DNA of 64,000 nt from Numida meleagris (lineage: Eukaryota; Chordata; Aves; Galliformes; Numididae). The stretch spans positions 14,857,111-14,921,110 of the forward strand of contig NC_034409.1 of assembly GCF_002078875.1 (NCBI RefSeq), written 5' to 3'. The notes below the pieces were generated by a model. That model had not been told where the DNA came from. It saw only the letters and a program-made list of their open reading frames with translations, and did not search any database. This document shows, one piece after another, positions 34,496 to 49,100 of the stretch. The translations under genes and the position numbers were made by a program. Position 1 is the stretch's first letter. Each line of letters begins with the position of its first letter.

Positions 34496-37400
34496 TAGGT
34501 GGAAGGTGGGGCAGGAGCTGTGGCCTTTCCTGCAGGGTGAGGCTGCTGTGAGCTGGAGAGCCTGGTGGAGCAGGTTAACCTTGGTCAAGGAAGGCACGTC
34601 CTCTGTGCTTGCAAGTGTTTTGGCCCCATGGGCTTGGTTAGGTCTGTGGATTTGCTTAAAAGAAACCTTTGTTGCCCTTAGAGGTAAAATTTCACTCCAA
34701 GCTGTGCAATGAGAGTTTGCCATTCTGAGATAAGGTTCTCCTGCCCTGAGTGTGCATTGCTTCACTTGTGGTTGATGCAATCTTCCTGTAATCTGGCAAT
34801 GCTTCCGGAACCTCAGCCGCTTTTCTGAGCATGCCGTATGTGGGCAGCAGGCTGCCGAGCACCTTCGTAAATAACTTTCAGAAAAGCAGTGCAAGTGAGA
34901 TATGTTACGTAGAGAAGTTGCTTGCACTCTGAGTATTAAGGGAATAAACTTTGCAGTTAAATTGTATTTTTTTTAGACATAAGTCCAGTTTGGTGGTTTA
35001 TGGTAGGAGTATGGATTTACTTGAAGCTTGTGCTCAGATTACAGTGTTTTGTTGATGGAAATGTGTGATGTTGATTGACCAGCTCATTTACAGGTCATTA
35101 GTTTCTCAAAATAAGCTCTAGGCAACTGTGTTTGGTAATGCCTCTAGACACTCACGATGCTGGTGTGTTGGTCCTGAAAGGCTCAGACATTGCCGCCCTT
35201 ATCATCTGCACAAAGAAAGTATTGTCTCAGCATCCCAGTTATAGTCTGCTAATTAGGACTGCGTTTGTTGAATGATGAGCTGGTAGTATCTCCCTCTCTA
35301 AAGCACAGGAAAACAAAATGTGAAGTAGTGTTATGAAATGGTGACTAATAGTTTGAGATGTGTGGAATTCATTACATCTGGACGAAAACAAAAGTAAGTT
35401 GAATTAAATGGATTGGTTTCACTTCTAAGTTTTTCCTTGCTGCAAAACCATTAATTCAAACACAAAGAATAACTTTTAAACCAAGGAAAGACGTTTAAAA
35501 CTTTTTTTTTTTTTTGTCTTGCAAAATGAATGCAAATACAGTCTCTCAGATTTTATCAGTAATTGGCTTTTTCCGGAACCTGCCAAGCTGTAGCCACTAT
35601 CAGACTTAAGCAAGAGATTTTTAAAGGTCAGTCTTTGGAGTTTATACTGGTCAGAAATGTCACCTTCAAATTTTAGAATCCCTACCATTATAGGTTACAA
35701 CTAATGTTAATGATAAAGTCATGTTAATACAACTTTCAAATCCTAAAATTAAAGTGATTTTGTGGCTGTTTTGTGAATTCAGTAGAACTTCCTTCTGGCT
35801 GTGCTGCTGTTCTGAACTTCTTTACATTGCAGTTCATATAGGAGTGCACCAATACAAGTTTCGTACTGGAGTGTCAGTGGATCTAAGTGAAATAAACTTG
35901 TAGTTTTCTTTAAGGAAATAAGTTCTCCATGTCTTGGATAGTGTCCACATGTCTATGCTGAGTTTCTGCTCTTCTGCATTTAAGAGCCTTGTGCACATCA
36001 GTTCTTTTCTGGTCAACTACGCTTTGAACAGCTTTCGGTGGTTTAGCAAACTTCAAGCTCAATTATTAGGTAAATGAAAAGAGGAAGCAGATATTAAAGC
36101 TAAAATGTAATCTTGATTTATACTTTAAAAGATTTTTTTGCTTTTTTCTCAAGATATCCCTAGTTCAGTTCTTCAACATGTCCTACTTGTGTACATTGTC
36201 ACTCCACCTCTCTACTCCCCACTCCGGCACTCCCTAAATTCCAAATGATTTTCACTTCCAAGCCCTTGTTTCCTTAAGTGTTTTTTAATGAAATTAGAAT
36301 TGTGTAGCACCTGGCTCTTTCTTGAGGCTGAGTGCTTTAGGCCATGGGAGTCTAGAGATCTTTAGGGATGGTGCTTGGAGTAGTCTCATCGGTAGTGTGT
36401 CTGGTGAGAGCTCGTTCAGGTGGAATCCACGTGTTTGCTGGACAGATTTCTCTTCTGGGCAGTGCGTGGATGTGGCTAAAAGGCTGACCGATCCAGGGTT
36501 TGCTGTGGGACTGTGTAACAGGATGCCTGAGGAGTGGCTGCCACATTGCTGAAAAGAACTTAACCAGTGAAGATGTAGATCCTTCTAAATATAATAGAAC
36601 AAACACAGAAATTTTTATTGCCTGTCCTTTGTCAGAGGGGTAATTTCCTGTAAGATGCAAATAGTTATTTCCTTATTTTGTTTGTAGGTGAAGCCATAAC
36701 TGTAACAGGGAAGACTAGATTGCTGGAAATAATTTTCTTGCAGTTGAGCTTAAATCTCATTTGTGTTGTAAAATGGGCTGTCGTGGTCCAAACCCTAACT
36801 GTGTGTGCTGGGGGCATACTCCTGGACCAATTAAGTCTAAGATGTTACGTGTATAACGGGAAATACTACTCTGGCTTCTTCCTCATTCTATTTCGGTGGC
36901 AAGAAAGACTTGGCTGTGAGAGCACAGCCTTTAAGGCAGCCTTAAATGTTAGCCCACTTCTCATGTGTTTTTTTTTTTTTTCTTTACAGGAGCTGTTCCC
37001 TGTTCCCCTGGTGCTGTGGTGGATGTGGCTTCAACCTGCATGTAACACTATGCCAGGTCTTGCCTGTACCTTCTGAGAGCCTGCTGCTGTGCTTCCCTCC
37101 TCAGCCAGCGCGGCTTGTAACGCTTATCAGTGAAGTGTTTCTGTCCTCCGGGGCCTGAATATAGAGTCACCATATGAGGGTAAAGTAGCTGATTTCAGCC
37201 ACCCTTCTATGTATTTGGTTTGGTGGACTCTCTCCTTGTTTCTAGCCTTCTTCACTCTCTTGAGAAAGCAAACTGTGAGAAATGGGAGTACCTGGCTTTC
37301 TTTCAGGTCTGACTTTTCTGCCACTGTATTTGTAATGATGTTTGCAACTTTCTGTTTTTGTCAAGGAGTCCCAGAGTCTATGGGCCTGAAGAAGAAGAGT

Positions 37401-40400
37401 GTTGTGTAATCTGCATACTGTATATTGGTTTTCGCTGTAGCCTGACAAGTTAATAGACCTCATTGCATCTGCTCACAGACTTTGTGATTTCCTGGTTCTT
37501 ATCTCTCACAGGTGTCAGTCAGCAGAAGCAGCAATAGCAGCTGCGTATCCTAAGTCTGGGAAGATAGATTTGACAGTTACATAGCTGAGAGGCAACTTCC
37601 AGAAACTGTAAGGGGAAGAGCCAGAGTATATGCTAGGAAAGCATAATGTCCAATGCAGGCAAAAAGAAAATTGCATCACTAAGACTGTACACCCATTTCC
37701 CAAAAACTGGAATTGTCTATCTGGTGTAGAGTATAATAGTATTTCTTCCCCATCAAGCAGTGAATAAAGCCTGTGGAAATCATATCACAAATATTGTAGA
37801 TTAACTGGGATCAACTGGGCTGAGACCAGCAAGGACCATCTTAGCTGTGGGGAAAAAAATATTATACAGGGAACTGACTCATTCTAAGTCAGCTATTGAA
37901 TAGAAAAGATTTGGCCTAAGGAAGTTATTTTCCTCCTCTGGAGGAAATCTGAAGTATGGTAATGAAGATTTTTTTCTTCCAATGCAGTCCAGCTGTAATA
38001 ATTGAAATTGCATTCATCGTTTGTATTCCATTTCATTCTTTGTGGTGTCCCCCATTGAAGTTAGTTTGATGGGATGCCTTCTGGATCATAGTGCCAGACT
38101 CTGGGAGTGTTAACCAAGATTCTAAAAACTCATTTTTCTTGAACAAATATGTTTAGTGCACCCTGATACTTGGCTGTACAACCAGGGGCACCTGCAGTTG
38201 AAATGCTTTACCACTTGAAGTTTTAGCATTGTGTTAGTTTGTGTGATATAGCTGATGTGAGGTTTACTTGTTTCAAGCAGTGTATTTGGTTACTGTTAGT
38301 GCTTCTGTTCTTGTGTGACCGAAATTTTGTGCAGAGTGGTTACAACAAACAAACAAAAAAAACCAACAAACCCACCCAGGCAGCCAGATCTTCAAGTCTG
38401 TTTAAACAGTTTTGTTAGGGTATATACGCATGACAAAGTTTCAGCCTCTGTCTTGTTGCTCAAGAAATCCTGATATCCTTAATTCATCTTTTACCAGGAA
38501 AACCAGGTAGCTGGTTTTGGACAGCCACACTGAAATAACTCTAAAGAATATTCTGATTTGTGTATCAGCTGTGAATCTGCAGAGGTCAACATGGGTTACT
38601 GTATACACAGGAGATAATGAAGGTATGGTTCCTGCAGATAATTTCTGGTTGCTGTTTCATCTAGATTGTTACTAATGTTTTGCAGTTGTATGGACAGATG
38701 TGTCATGTAGGTGTGGTGAGAACTGATATAGCCCAGGATCCTTTTGGAGGACTGCTGGAAGATACAGTGTGGCTGCACCTCTGATGTGGTTGCATGCAAA
38801 GTGCGTGTCAGGGCTGTGGCCTGTGTGCACCGTCTCATTCTCTCAGAGCTGCCACCTTTCAAAGGGAGGTGATAAATATGCTCTTGTTGGATGCCCAAAT
38901 GCACCCTGGGGAATTGTTGGGTGCACAGCAGTGACCTGGTAGAGGTATACAAAATAAATTGCACTGCAGAGCAGTATATTCCTTCAGAGTAGTCTGATTC
39001 TGGAATAGTAATGCAAACATATACGTTGAAGCTAAACTGGTTGGTGTTTGGAATCATCTGTGAGTTTGGTTCACTGAGTCAGTGTGGGCTGAGGTGTGGC
39101 TTAGGCACTGATGGTGGCAGAGTCATGAGCACTAACCAGCATCTGCCCTACCAAAGCACCAAGGAATTATCTTACCATGATAGCATGTTTCTTGGAGTCA
39201 TAATTATGGACAGTGATTTGTGAAAGAGCAAAGCACGGAGCAAAGATGAAGATGTGAAAAGACTCTTGTAGACAAGCTTGAATCTACCAAGCAAAAATGT
39301 ATATATTCTTCCAGATTGTATTCGTATTCATTCTTACATGATTCTGAATATTGAATGATCCTTTGCATAAGTCTATGAACCTCTGTGTGCAGTGACTAAG
39401 TGCTCGGTGATTCCTTCTCTCATCTCCTGTCACTTTTTCCACTCCTGTAGCCTATGCTGTTGTCACACAGCACCTCCTGCTGGACTGTCTCCCATCTAAC
39501 CTATAGTCAGTTGCTTGAGCACAGCCATCGTTCTAGCCCTACACTGAAAGGCAGACTACATCAAATGAACAGAAGTAAATAATGACTTCACAACACCCTA
39601 GTGGGGCTGTAGGACTTGCTTTACAGTACTAAGTTGTAGTGGAGTTCAGGGAACTCCAGATATTCCTCAAAATTCTCAGAGCTGAAATGGTTCAGACTCT
39701 TCTGAAACCTGAAGATATGTGTTTGCTGGAATAAATCTTGGGTCAGTTTTTTCATAAATCTTACGCAAGGCTTTCTGCTCTTTTCTCTGAAGCAGAATTT
39801 CATGTTGACCATAGGCTGTAACTCCAAATTAGACACTTTTCTGTTTTAATATAACAATTCCCATGGCCTTATCACTCAATGTGTAATAAGTAGTCATACT
39901 TTCTCACAATTTGTGTAATGTCATGTAGAAATGAAGGGTGCATTGAACCATACAGGAACTTCCTACTGGAATGCAATGATAGATTTGAGCCTACTGTAAC
40001 TGACTTCTGTTTTAACTCCATTCAGTGGTTGATGGGGTAGAAGTTCAGAAAACTGAGGAGCAGCTGAAGGAACATTGCTGGGATGCTCTGGTTGTGCCCG
40101 TCCTTAGGGTTAGGACTAGGAGAGAGACAAAGCCTAGAGTTTCAGTTGGAGTGAGGCTGCAAAGGGGCTTCCAAAGGAAGAGGCAAGCTGGCAGAAGCCT
40201 CGTCTCTGGGAAGTTTTGTCTGGATTACGGCTGGCCTCTGCGCCCAAGGCTCAGCCCAGTCTGAGAATTATATTTAGAAGTCAAATTCATCTTAGAACTC
40301 ATTGACAGTTAAGGTTGTTTGCCTTCTGTTATCAGTCATCTCTGATGTCTCTTGCAAATGATTTTGCTGCCTCAGTTCCTTTTTTTTCTCTTGGTTACAA

Positions 40401-43400
40401 TTATCATATTTGTCAAAGAATTTCTCAATTTGAATTCAGTCTGTCCCTGGTATCTCTCCTCTCAAACCTGTCTTGCCATCAGCTGTGTAGTAATTCCCTC
40501 ATTTCATCATCCTTTCCAACTTTGATGCTGACACTGACATGGGTGTTTTGTGATTTTTTTTAATAATTTTTTTTTTAGAGGAAGTGCAGACAGGCAGTGG
40601 GTCAGTTGCAAAAAGACTGTTGCAGTGTGATGTAAGTATACTCCGAACTGAAGCTTCATCTTTTTGACAGGAGAGGGAGGCTGTGTTCAAGGAAAGGTAC
40701 TAGGCTGTTTTATTCCTTGCTGGAAAGGAAGATGATCTGAAACAGCTTTTCTTCTATTTGGGCTGTTTCTAGTGTTTTTGCCTCCCTGCTCTCCTGTTTC
40801 CTTATTTGCAGTGCTTTACATTGCTGGTGAGCCTTCAGAGGCTTCATTAGTTTTACCTAGGGACTCTTTCTGCAAGCTCCTTCTGACTGAGTGCTGCCTT
40901 GGGTTCATTTTTCCACATTCAGTTTCTTCTCATCATATTTAGAGAGGAATGAAAAATTTATTATGAGAGACTTTATAACCACATTTTCTGTTTCTGAAGT
41001 TTGATTTGAGAAGCCCACTCATATTTATCACTGAAGGCATAATGTTTTGAATAAATACCTTTCCCTGTGTGACATCACTGTTCCGTGTGTGAAGTTTTGT
41101 GACTGGAAAGGGGTGGTGTTAACTTGAAAGACAGAAGGTGCCCAGACAGGGCCTGTTCAGAAATGATACAACAGTTAATTGATTGTCTCCTGGACAAAAT
41201 GCTGATAAGTGATTCATCTGCTTTTATGTCTTAGCCAGCAGCGACTCTGTGGTGTTAATGGAGTTACCGCTTCAGAAAGCAGTGGCAGGGCCAGGTATTC
41301 TGCCACAACCTTAAAGATGGGCTTTTCAGCTCACTCTTTAGCCATCAGGGGCTTTGAGTTTTCTCTGTGTTCTGTACAGAAGGTTTGTCATCTCCACAGC
41401 CTCCAAATGTGCCTTTGTTGGAGCAGGTGACCTATTTGAGTTTCAAAAAGGTGCTAGATACTTAATGATTCATTTTTGTGCAAATATCACTTTGTTCCTT
41501 AAAGGCAGCTTAAGAGTGTTTCATACGCATGTTTCAGAAGGGATTGGTAGTCATTAAAGACGCTGAATATTTTCATGATATGGGTTAACTATAATGAAGG
41601 TGAGATTTTATTTGTGCATGTATATCTTAAATTGGGGTGACACCTAGTGGTGGGTGTACTTAGAGTAGTATCCAATCTCTGGTTCTTTTTGTCTTTTATC
41701 TTCTTGAAACTCTGCTTTTCTCCGATCTCTTGAGGAAACACAAGTTTGCCTGAAATTCCTGTCTTCTGCTTTCCTGAAATTCCAGTCTTTCTCCAAAATG
41801 CTTTATGCTTCTGTTGTCCTTTGGGGTGCACTGCTTTGCTGTATATCACTAGGTCTTTCTGTTAATAGATAAACTACTGTAGCGCTTCATATAATTTTTC
41901 CTGCTCTTTCCTGCTGAATGGCTGATGGTGCATTTTGTGTCTCTAAATTAGAAACTGAAGGAGATGTTCAGAATGTTTTCTGCCAGTATCCAGTTGATTA
42001 TACAGCCTCTGTTAAGGAGGCAAAGCTTTCACTTGGTCAGACTCTTAAGGAAAAAAGATGACTGAGGAATTAGTAAGTGGGATTTGTGGCTGGTTTCTAA
42101 GGAGATGCAACATGAAGCGTAAATCCCTGGCTGCAGATTTCAAGAGCCTCTTGAAGAGGGCTGGGAGGACCGGCTGATCTGGAGGGAGCAGGTCATCTGG
42201 GGGAGGTAGCATGGCGTCATGCCGTACTTGCAAAGGGCTGTACATTTAAAAAGGAGGTCTCACAGCCAGGAACTAAACAGCACTGACAGCAATTAATCTG
42301 ACAGGCTAGGCTCTGATCATTATCAGAGAACAACTGCTTTGCCAAAGGCATATCATGTCTGTGGGCACGATACTCAGTACCGATTTCCATATGATTTTTC
42401 TATGTGATTGTTCACGTGACTTGAGGAGAAATTCCTCTAATAGCAAAGTGATGTGCTAGTTTCTTCCTCGGGTTGGATCCACTGTTGGTGGTAGCAAACT
42501 CAGGATCCGCTGTGCCAGTTCAGCAGCTCTGCTCAAGTTGCTTCATCCCTAGGGAGAGGTGATAGCGGTACACAACCTGAGTAACATAACGTGCCTCTAT
42601 GGCTGGGCTGTAGTTCTGAATCAGCTCCTACGCTGTCATGATAAACTGCCTGAAACATCTTCAGATAACTCCAGTTACCTGGGGAGGGAGTAGCGAAGTG
42701 CAATTACAAAATAAGATACTGAGGTGACGGGGAGAGGTTAGGAAGGCAGTATTACGTTATGAGAGCAGGACAAGACCAATGCCAGTGATACCAACAAGGA
42801 CCTTTAATCTCAGGTCAGTTGCTTTTTTCTATGAGTAACTAGGACTCATGTAATGACTAAAGAAATACTGCATTCCCATTTACCATTCTATGACTAATAC
42901 TGTTCTCATGCATGCAAATTTCAGGCATTTTTGCTTAAATACATCTATAAATTGCATTACAGGTGTGTATATTCTGACTATCTTCAACATATGTAATTAT
43001 TGTGCTTAGAATTTGGTTGGTTAGGTGAGGGCATTTTCTTCTCATCCAGAGAAGCTCTCTGAAGTATGTGAAGTTAGCTTTGCTGGAAGGGAATTTTTGG
43101 CCACTTACCTATGTTTAAATATTAAAGCCTACTGGTGTTGGATATGGAATACTTTTTTGACCTTTAATTTCTAGTAAGAAGTCTTCAGTTTTGAGTTCTC
43201 AATTCAGAATATTACCTTGGACTTTGTTCGGTTTTCTGGGCATAAGATAAATAAAAGCAGAGGGCTTCAGGCAAAGATGGACATCTTTCCTCTGATCAGT
43301 ATTTTTCAAATGGTTGTTCTGTGGTCTGGTGGCTATTGCCAGCTTTTCATCTGTATGACATGGTAGTACTTCAATCCTTCATATAGAAGAAGTTTGAGCT

Positions 43401-43489
43401 TTAAAGACTTGATCCCTAATCTGGTGAGATTAGTGTTCGCAGGCCTAATTGTGTGCTGGGCCCACACTGAGGGGATGCATGAAAATAAG
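34496..43489. other. Intergenic, about 9 kb, no gene recognised
   Basis: No conserved coding exon, RNA gene or clear repeat. Open frames up to 153 codons (minus strand 38596-39057) lack recognisable motifs and splice context. A (CAAA)-type A-rich run lies near 38346-38375. Two near-identical units of about 24 bp (CCTGAAATTCC-GTCTT) lie at about 41750-41795. Confidence 0.55.
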
Positions 43490-43657
43490 AGCTGGGAAGA
43501 ATTAATGGATGTCCCCTTCCTGGAAGCATTCAAGGCCAGGCTGGATGGGGCTTTGAGCAACCTGGTCTAGAGGGAAGTGTGCCTGCCTATAGCAGGGGAG
43601 TCAGAACTAGATGATCTTAAAAGTCCCTTTCAACCCAAACCATTCTATGATTCGATA
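43490..43657 (+). mobile_element. CR1 LINE 3' fragment
   Basis: Contains GATGTCCCCTTCCTGGAAGC, TTCAAGGCCAGGCTGGATGG and CCATTCTATGATTCGATATA, a plus-strand CR1 tail truncated to about 165 bp. Confidence 0.92.
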
Positions 43658-45027
43658 TATTTTGGCAGTTAATAAAAAACGTACCTTACTGGATTTGCTC
43701 ATATTACAAAATAAATTTTCCACTTTCTACAAATCTTTTCAAGGTTAATAAGGATGGTTTTTTTTAGTTCTTCCTGAGTTGTACTGTACAGATTTTTGCA
43801 CTCCTTATAAATCAGATGCTTTTTCATTACAAGGGCATAATTCGTAAGTTTTAGTCACTCAATCTATTCTGAGAATCACTCACTGGATTTGTGAGTGGCT
43901 AAAATGATTGACAATTAGGCAATGAGAGCTCCTATGTCTCTCCAAGCATTCTGATGCCATGTTAAATAACTCAAAGGTAATAGCAGAACTGTGAATACTG
44001 AAGTAGTGTTAAATTTCTAGTTCAATTTACAAAAGGACATGGCTCTAATTTAGATGTTTATATTGCCTCTTTGAAACTGGGTGGAAAAAAACACCAGTTT
44101 AATATTCTCAATGTAAAATAAAGGAGTACAAGTTGGTAATGCTCTTAGTTCACCAAGTACTTGCTTTAAAATATTGGTTGTCCTTGGCGTAACCTGTGGT
44201 AGCAATGCCAGTTGTAAGGCATCAAGACTAGTGCTAACTTAATTTGCTTGGGAAACAGAATGTTTTAAGTCCTCCAAATATTGTCACTGCATGGTGCTAT
44301 TTACTCATGATTATTGGAACAGGTTTAGTCTCAATCAGTTTTACTGTCTGAATATTTTCCCAAATTATCTACCATGTAAAATGCATCAACTGTACATTTT
44401 GAAAGATTTTGCTTAGCAATATGTTGCTAAAATCAAGCAATATTTTAATCTTATGTGACTTCTGTAATTCCTAATTTGTGACCCCAATGGTAAATCAGGT
44501 TAAAACAAAGTAAGTGAAAGGGAGTGTTCTTCTGTTTTAACCAAAGTCTGCAATTTTCAAAAGCATGAGTTAGCATCTGTCTTTTTCTACAAAGATGGAT
44601 GCTGCATGTTCTCTGTGGCTTAAGTTGTATCGTCAGTTTTTTCCAAATTGATTTATTTTAATTACAGGCAAATTCTGAAATCTTAACCTTGAATACAACT
44701 TGTGGACATGCCAGAGGCTGTACAGGGAGACCTAGATATTGAGTTCATCTTGAATTATTGGAATAACAGCAATGTGAAAGTCTTCATATATCAATAGCAA
44801 AAAGTTAAATTTCTGTTACCAGTGAACTGAATACATTCAAGACCTGTGAAATCTGTCATATGTATCATATCAGTGCTGACTTCAAGGTGAGCCGATGCTC
44901 CATATACTACCAAAGTTGTTGGAGATAAATCGTTGTTGTGCTGTGACCTTCCCAGGAGAGGCCAACCCTGTGCACTGTTGCACAGTTTAGGTTAGACCAG
45001 AAGTCTGATAGTACAATGGGAAACTTT

Positions 45028-45142
45028 CTAGTCTTGATTCCTTAGTCCTGTCTTTTGTCCCTCTCAGAACTCCTCTTACTGCCCAAAACATCTCTGGCTT
45101 GAATTTGGCATGCTTGATTCCTGTGGTCCTTCACAGACAGCA
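45028..45142 (+). repeat. Direct repeat copy A (about 115 bp)
   Basis: From CTAGTCTTGATTC to TGGTCCTTCACAGACAGCA. Resembles copy B at 46072-46177; the best block is TGGCTTGAAT..TGG...TGCTTG.TTCCT.TGGTCCTTCACAGACAGCA. The family is unknown. Confidence 0.7.
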
Positions 45143-46071
45143 CGCTGGAGGCATGACTGGTGCCTGTCCAGGACAGGACCTCTGCTGGGAGCCTGCATAA
45201 CGAGAGGGTTGTGCCCTGCTGTCACATCCTGCTGCAACGCTCTTCCCCTCCCTTGCTCAGCCTGGCCAGGTGCCTGCCATCCCATTGCTGCTCCCGGAGG
45301 TGATGGGTGATGAGATTTGGCTGCTCCGCAGTACTGATACAACTTTCTGGTAACGGTGCTGTCAAATACTGTGATAGAGCATTACGCTGACTTCAAGTGT
45401 TTCAAGTCAGAGGGACACTTCCAGTTAGTGTGCATAATTGATGATCATGTTGAAACTATATTGTGCTTAGCAGAAAACAGTTTAAATCAATTCTGTAAAT
45501 GCACCGCTGTGTGAGCAGAATAATATGATACTCAATGAGCTGTTGTCAATATTGAGACCATAAACATAGCACACCCATGTAGTTCTATACTACTTGTTGT
45601 GGTGCTGTGTTACATGAGCTTTAAGATCAAAGCCATGAGCCACAGGAGAGTTAGTCAAATAGCTGTCGTTCCCCTGTGTGCCCACTCCTCCATGCTTTTG
45701 CCTCTTTCCAAAAAGGGTAAATATATCAAAGTGCTCATGGGGAAGACAAGCTCTTGGCTCAGGGTGCAGCACTGAGTGCTCCCAGTAGCACAGCTGCTTG
45801 CTGTAATGGGCATTTATCAGTGTTCTCAAAGCAAGCAGCGGTCAGCTTTCTGGCAGGCTTCCTACCATGTCAGCAGACAGTGTTTCAACTCTGGTAATGA
45901 AGCAGTACAATTTTACTTAGTAGTCTTTGTAACAGAGTGTAAGGAAAATGTCTACAATATCCTTTTTGACAGTGTAGTCAGTGTAATGAAACCTTTCTCA
46001 GAACTGATTTGTCATTCACTTCAGTCACTGAATAACATTTGCCATCGTTATCAGGGGCTGGTTGGATGGAG

Positions 46072-46177
46072 CTAGTCTTGGTTCTTTATTCACTGAGTTC
46101 TGTTTTCTGTCCCTCAAAGAACTCAGCTCTGGCTTGAATCTGGTGTGCTTGCTTCCTATGGTCCTTCACAGACAGCA
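46072..46177 (+). repeat. Direct repeat copy B (about 106 bp)
   Basis: Same orientation as copy A and starting 1044 bp later, with a gap of about 18 bp relative to A. It is followed at once by a CR1-tail-like scrap (GATATTTAAGGCCCCTCCCA). Confidence 0.7.
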
Positions 46178-49100
46178 AACTCAGTGATATTTAAGGCCCC
46201 TCCCAACGCATTGTATGATGTAGCTTCCCTTAAAGAATGGGAGAATGTAGAAGTTTGCCACCATTCATGCCTGCTTTAGAAAAAGCAAACCTAGATTTTG
46301 TCTTTAGCTACGTGCACTGGAAAATGCCTGAAAATTGTGAAATCCACTTTAGGCTGTCTGAGATGTTACTTTGAACTTACGTGAATTAGTCCTCAGTTTT
46401 GATGCAGCCCCGTCTTCAAACATGGGTGGTTACAAGAGATATCTGTTTGTAAAAACAAACCAAAAAAACAACCCACAAAACTTCAGTGATGTTCTTGTCT
46501 CTTGGGTAATCAGCCAGTAGTCCCATACAGCATAAACTATAGCATTTCATTTCACAGTTCCAGCTTCTGTGTTAACAGTATTATATCTCAGCTGATTATG
46601 ACTGCTGCACAGCTGTAAGGGAGTCTAATGTGAAAGACTCATGGACATTAGTTACTCTTCAAAGCTTGGTGATTTCCCCGAAGGGTTTATAGTTGGGTAA
46701 TTGATACCTTGCATTTAACATTTTCAGCAGCTCTAAGGTTCTTCTTCCTTCACAGCAGACATTGAGATTTGGATCCTGGAAATGTACAAGACTTTAATTT
46801 CTTAAGGTCTTTGTGAAACACTACCCATTCCTGCTGATATATGGCAACAACCTGCTGATAAATGCTGTCCCCAAGCTAAAATTAACCCATGTTTAGATGC
46901 ATGATTTGGAAGGTAGTGACAGAAAGGAATAAGGAAGTCTTGGGAACTGCAGGACTATTCCAGAAGTTCCCGTGTAGTCAATATGTTGGTCAGCCACTGT
47001 ACTTTTTGTAAGATAAACCTTCATAAATACTCTCAGATAATACCTCTTTCTTTCATTCCCAAAATACATTTAGTCCAATGCTGGAGAGCATACTGCTTGC
47101 AGCAGCTGCTTCACCATGTTCTTTCGCAACAAAATGTCTGTTTCTCGGTTAAGGCTCATTTGCTGAAGCCAAATCGCATACATATAGATTCTAATAAAGG
47201 AATTCATTCCCATCCTCTCAGTAGGATAATCTCACTCCTTAGTTGTAGATTAAAAATTCTTGGTCCTTCAAAAGTTATTTGCATTTCATTTCTCAACTCA
47301 CAGCGTTCATGCACAGTAGAACATCTGCCCAGTCCACATGCTTTTAGGTTCTCTTTGTTTCATGACTAAAACTGGGTCAAAATGAACACGAATAAAGGTT
47401 TTGAACCTAGAAGATAAGTATAAATTATTCACATAACTTTTTAAGGTATCAGTGAAGCAGGAAATAATTGACATTTTTATAAGCTATTAAAAAATTGATG
47501 AAAGCCACTGAACAAAACAGCATTCAGTTTTTACATGGATGTGTCAGCCACTGGCAGTCTTAATTCCACTTGTTATGCTCAAAACTTCTTGTGTAAGTTC
47601 TCAATTCTGTATAGTTTTGTGCTAGTCATCTGAGTTTCAGGGTCAGCAGCCTGTTTTTGTGCAACTTCTTGCAGTGGTAATTCACTAATCTTTTCCTATA
47701 AAACAGTGGATTGGGCGTAGTATGTCAGTGGATTGACCATGACTAATAAATCTTTAAAGCTGAGAATTAATTTTAATACTCACCAGCTGAAATGATTTCA
47801 CCCTATTTTACTGGAAGAATATTTCTTTATGTAATGATATTGCTTGCTCCTGTTGAAATTAAGTTAAAATTCCCTTCATTGTGATAGCTTTCCTTTTCTG
47901 CTTCTAACCATGTTGGTAGGAAATGGCTGTATATGTCTTGTTCTTATTTGATCAATTATGCTTTGATTTAGTCATTTTATGGATTAAAAAAAAAGTGCTT
48001 TGAGCTATTTTGAAATGTGTGCACTGGAAGGTTTTGGATTTGACCAGTTTTGGCATATCCTATTTTCTGTTTCTGTCTGGATATTGTTCAGGGTTTTTAC
48101 TGTGCAATTACATTCGATTTTTGGCTTTGAGCAGAGTCATAAAGTGAGACTGAAGCATTTTGTAACAAAGCCAGCTTCTCCAAAATATCTGCTACAGAGC
48201 TAGTTTAATTTAAGAAACTGTAATTAGCATCTTTTTCATCATTCTGGTGCAAATGGAAAATTTTGACTATTAAGTATAAAAAGCAGAATACTTGTTGTAG
48301 AACATGGAAGACAGATCCAGATCCGGATCACGGCATATGCAAATATTGTCCATTTTCCTGTTAGTCTTTAGTAGCTTCTTAGAATTTGGCTTGATTTTTA
48401 TGACTTACCACAGATGAAGTACTTTTTACCCAGCAGTATTAAGTAGGTACAGGTACATAATCATCCAAATCAAACTGCAGGCAGTAATTTGCTCTGACAC
48501 TGGCAAAAAGATGACAAAATATACTAAACTAATTGGATCTGAATAGCAGGTTATGACTTTCATTTGTAATTTTATGAAGATTTCTAGCATCATTATATGC
48601 ACGCATCTATACATCCTGAGATGAATTGTGTCCCACTGGGGATACGTGGCTTCTGACTTGTGTCCCCTGGGGTAGAGGTTCTAAACCTATTTGGTCATTG
48701 AGAGGCCCCTTCAGTGAATGGAAGGAGAATTTCTCTTGCAGGATGTGAGTTCACCCCTTTTTGTCCCAAAGTTTTCAAAGGCTAGCCCAGATGTAGCTTG
48801 GACATAGCTCAAGGTTCAGTTGTTGTTAGATCTCTTGCTTTAAGGACAACCCTTTTACACTGCCACTATGTATGATGTGCACAGCATAGTTTCCCTTCTA
48901 TGTATCTGTACTTGGCCACCCTGTGACTGGATGCGGGTTTTTATATGCTCTGGTCAAGAAGTGACCTTGTGATAGATGCACAGTCCTTAGAGAAATCACA
49001 CCCTTTAAGTTGCTTTTTCTTGTGCCAGTGCACTGTTGTCAACATTTGCAAATGTTCTTGCTGTTTTGTAATTATTCCCTGGCTGATTTGATGCTGTGTT

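Noticed and set aside
36779..36815. TGTCGTGGTCCAAACCCTAAC, resembling the start of a reversed avian LTR
   Set aside because: Similarity stops after about 35 bp and no other LTR landmarks follow.
38596..39057. 153-codon minus-strand open frame
   Set aside because: No motif, and no start or splice context; the length is plausible by chance in 64 kb.
42045..42245. Leucine/proline-rich 66-codon minus-strand frame
   Set aside because: Short, with no homology that I can name and no flanking exon.
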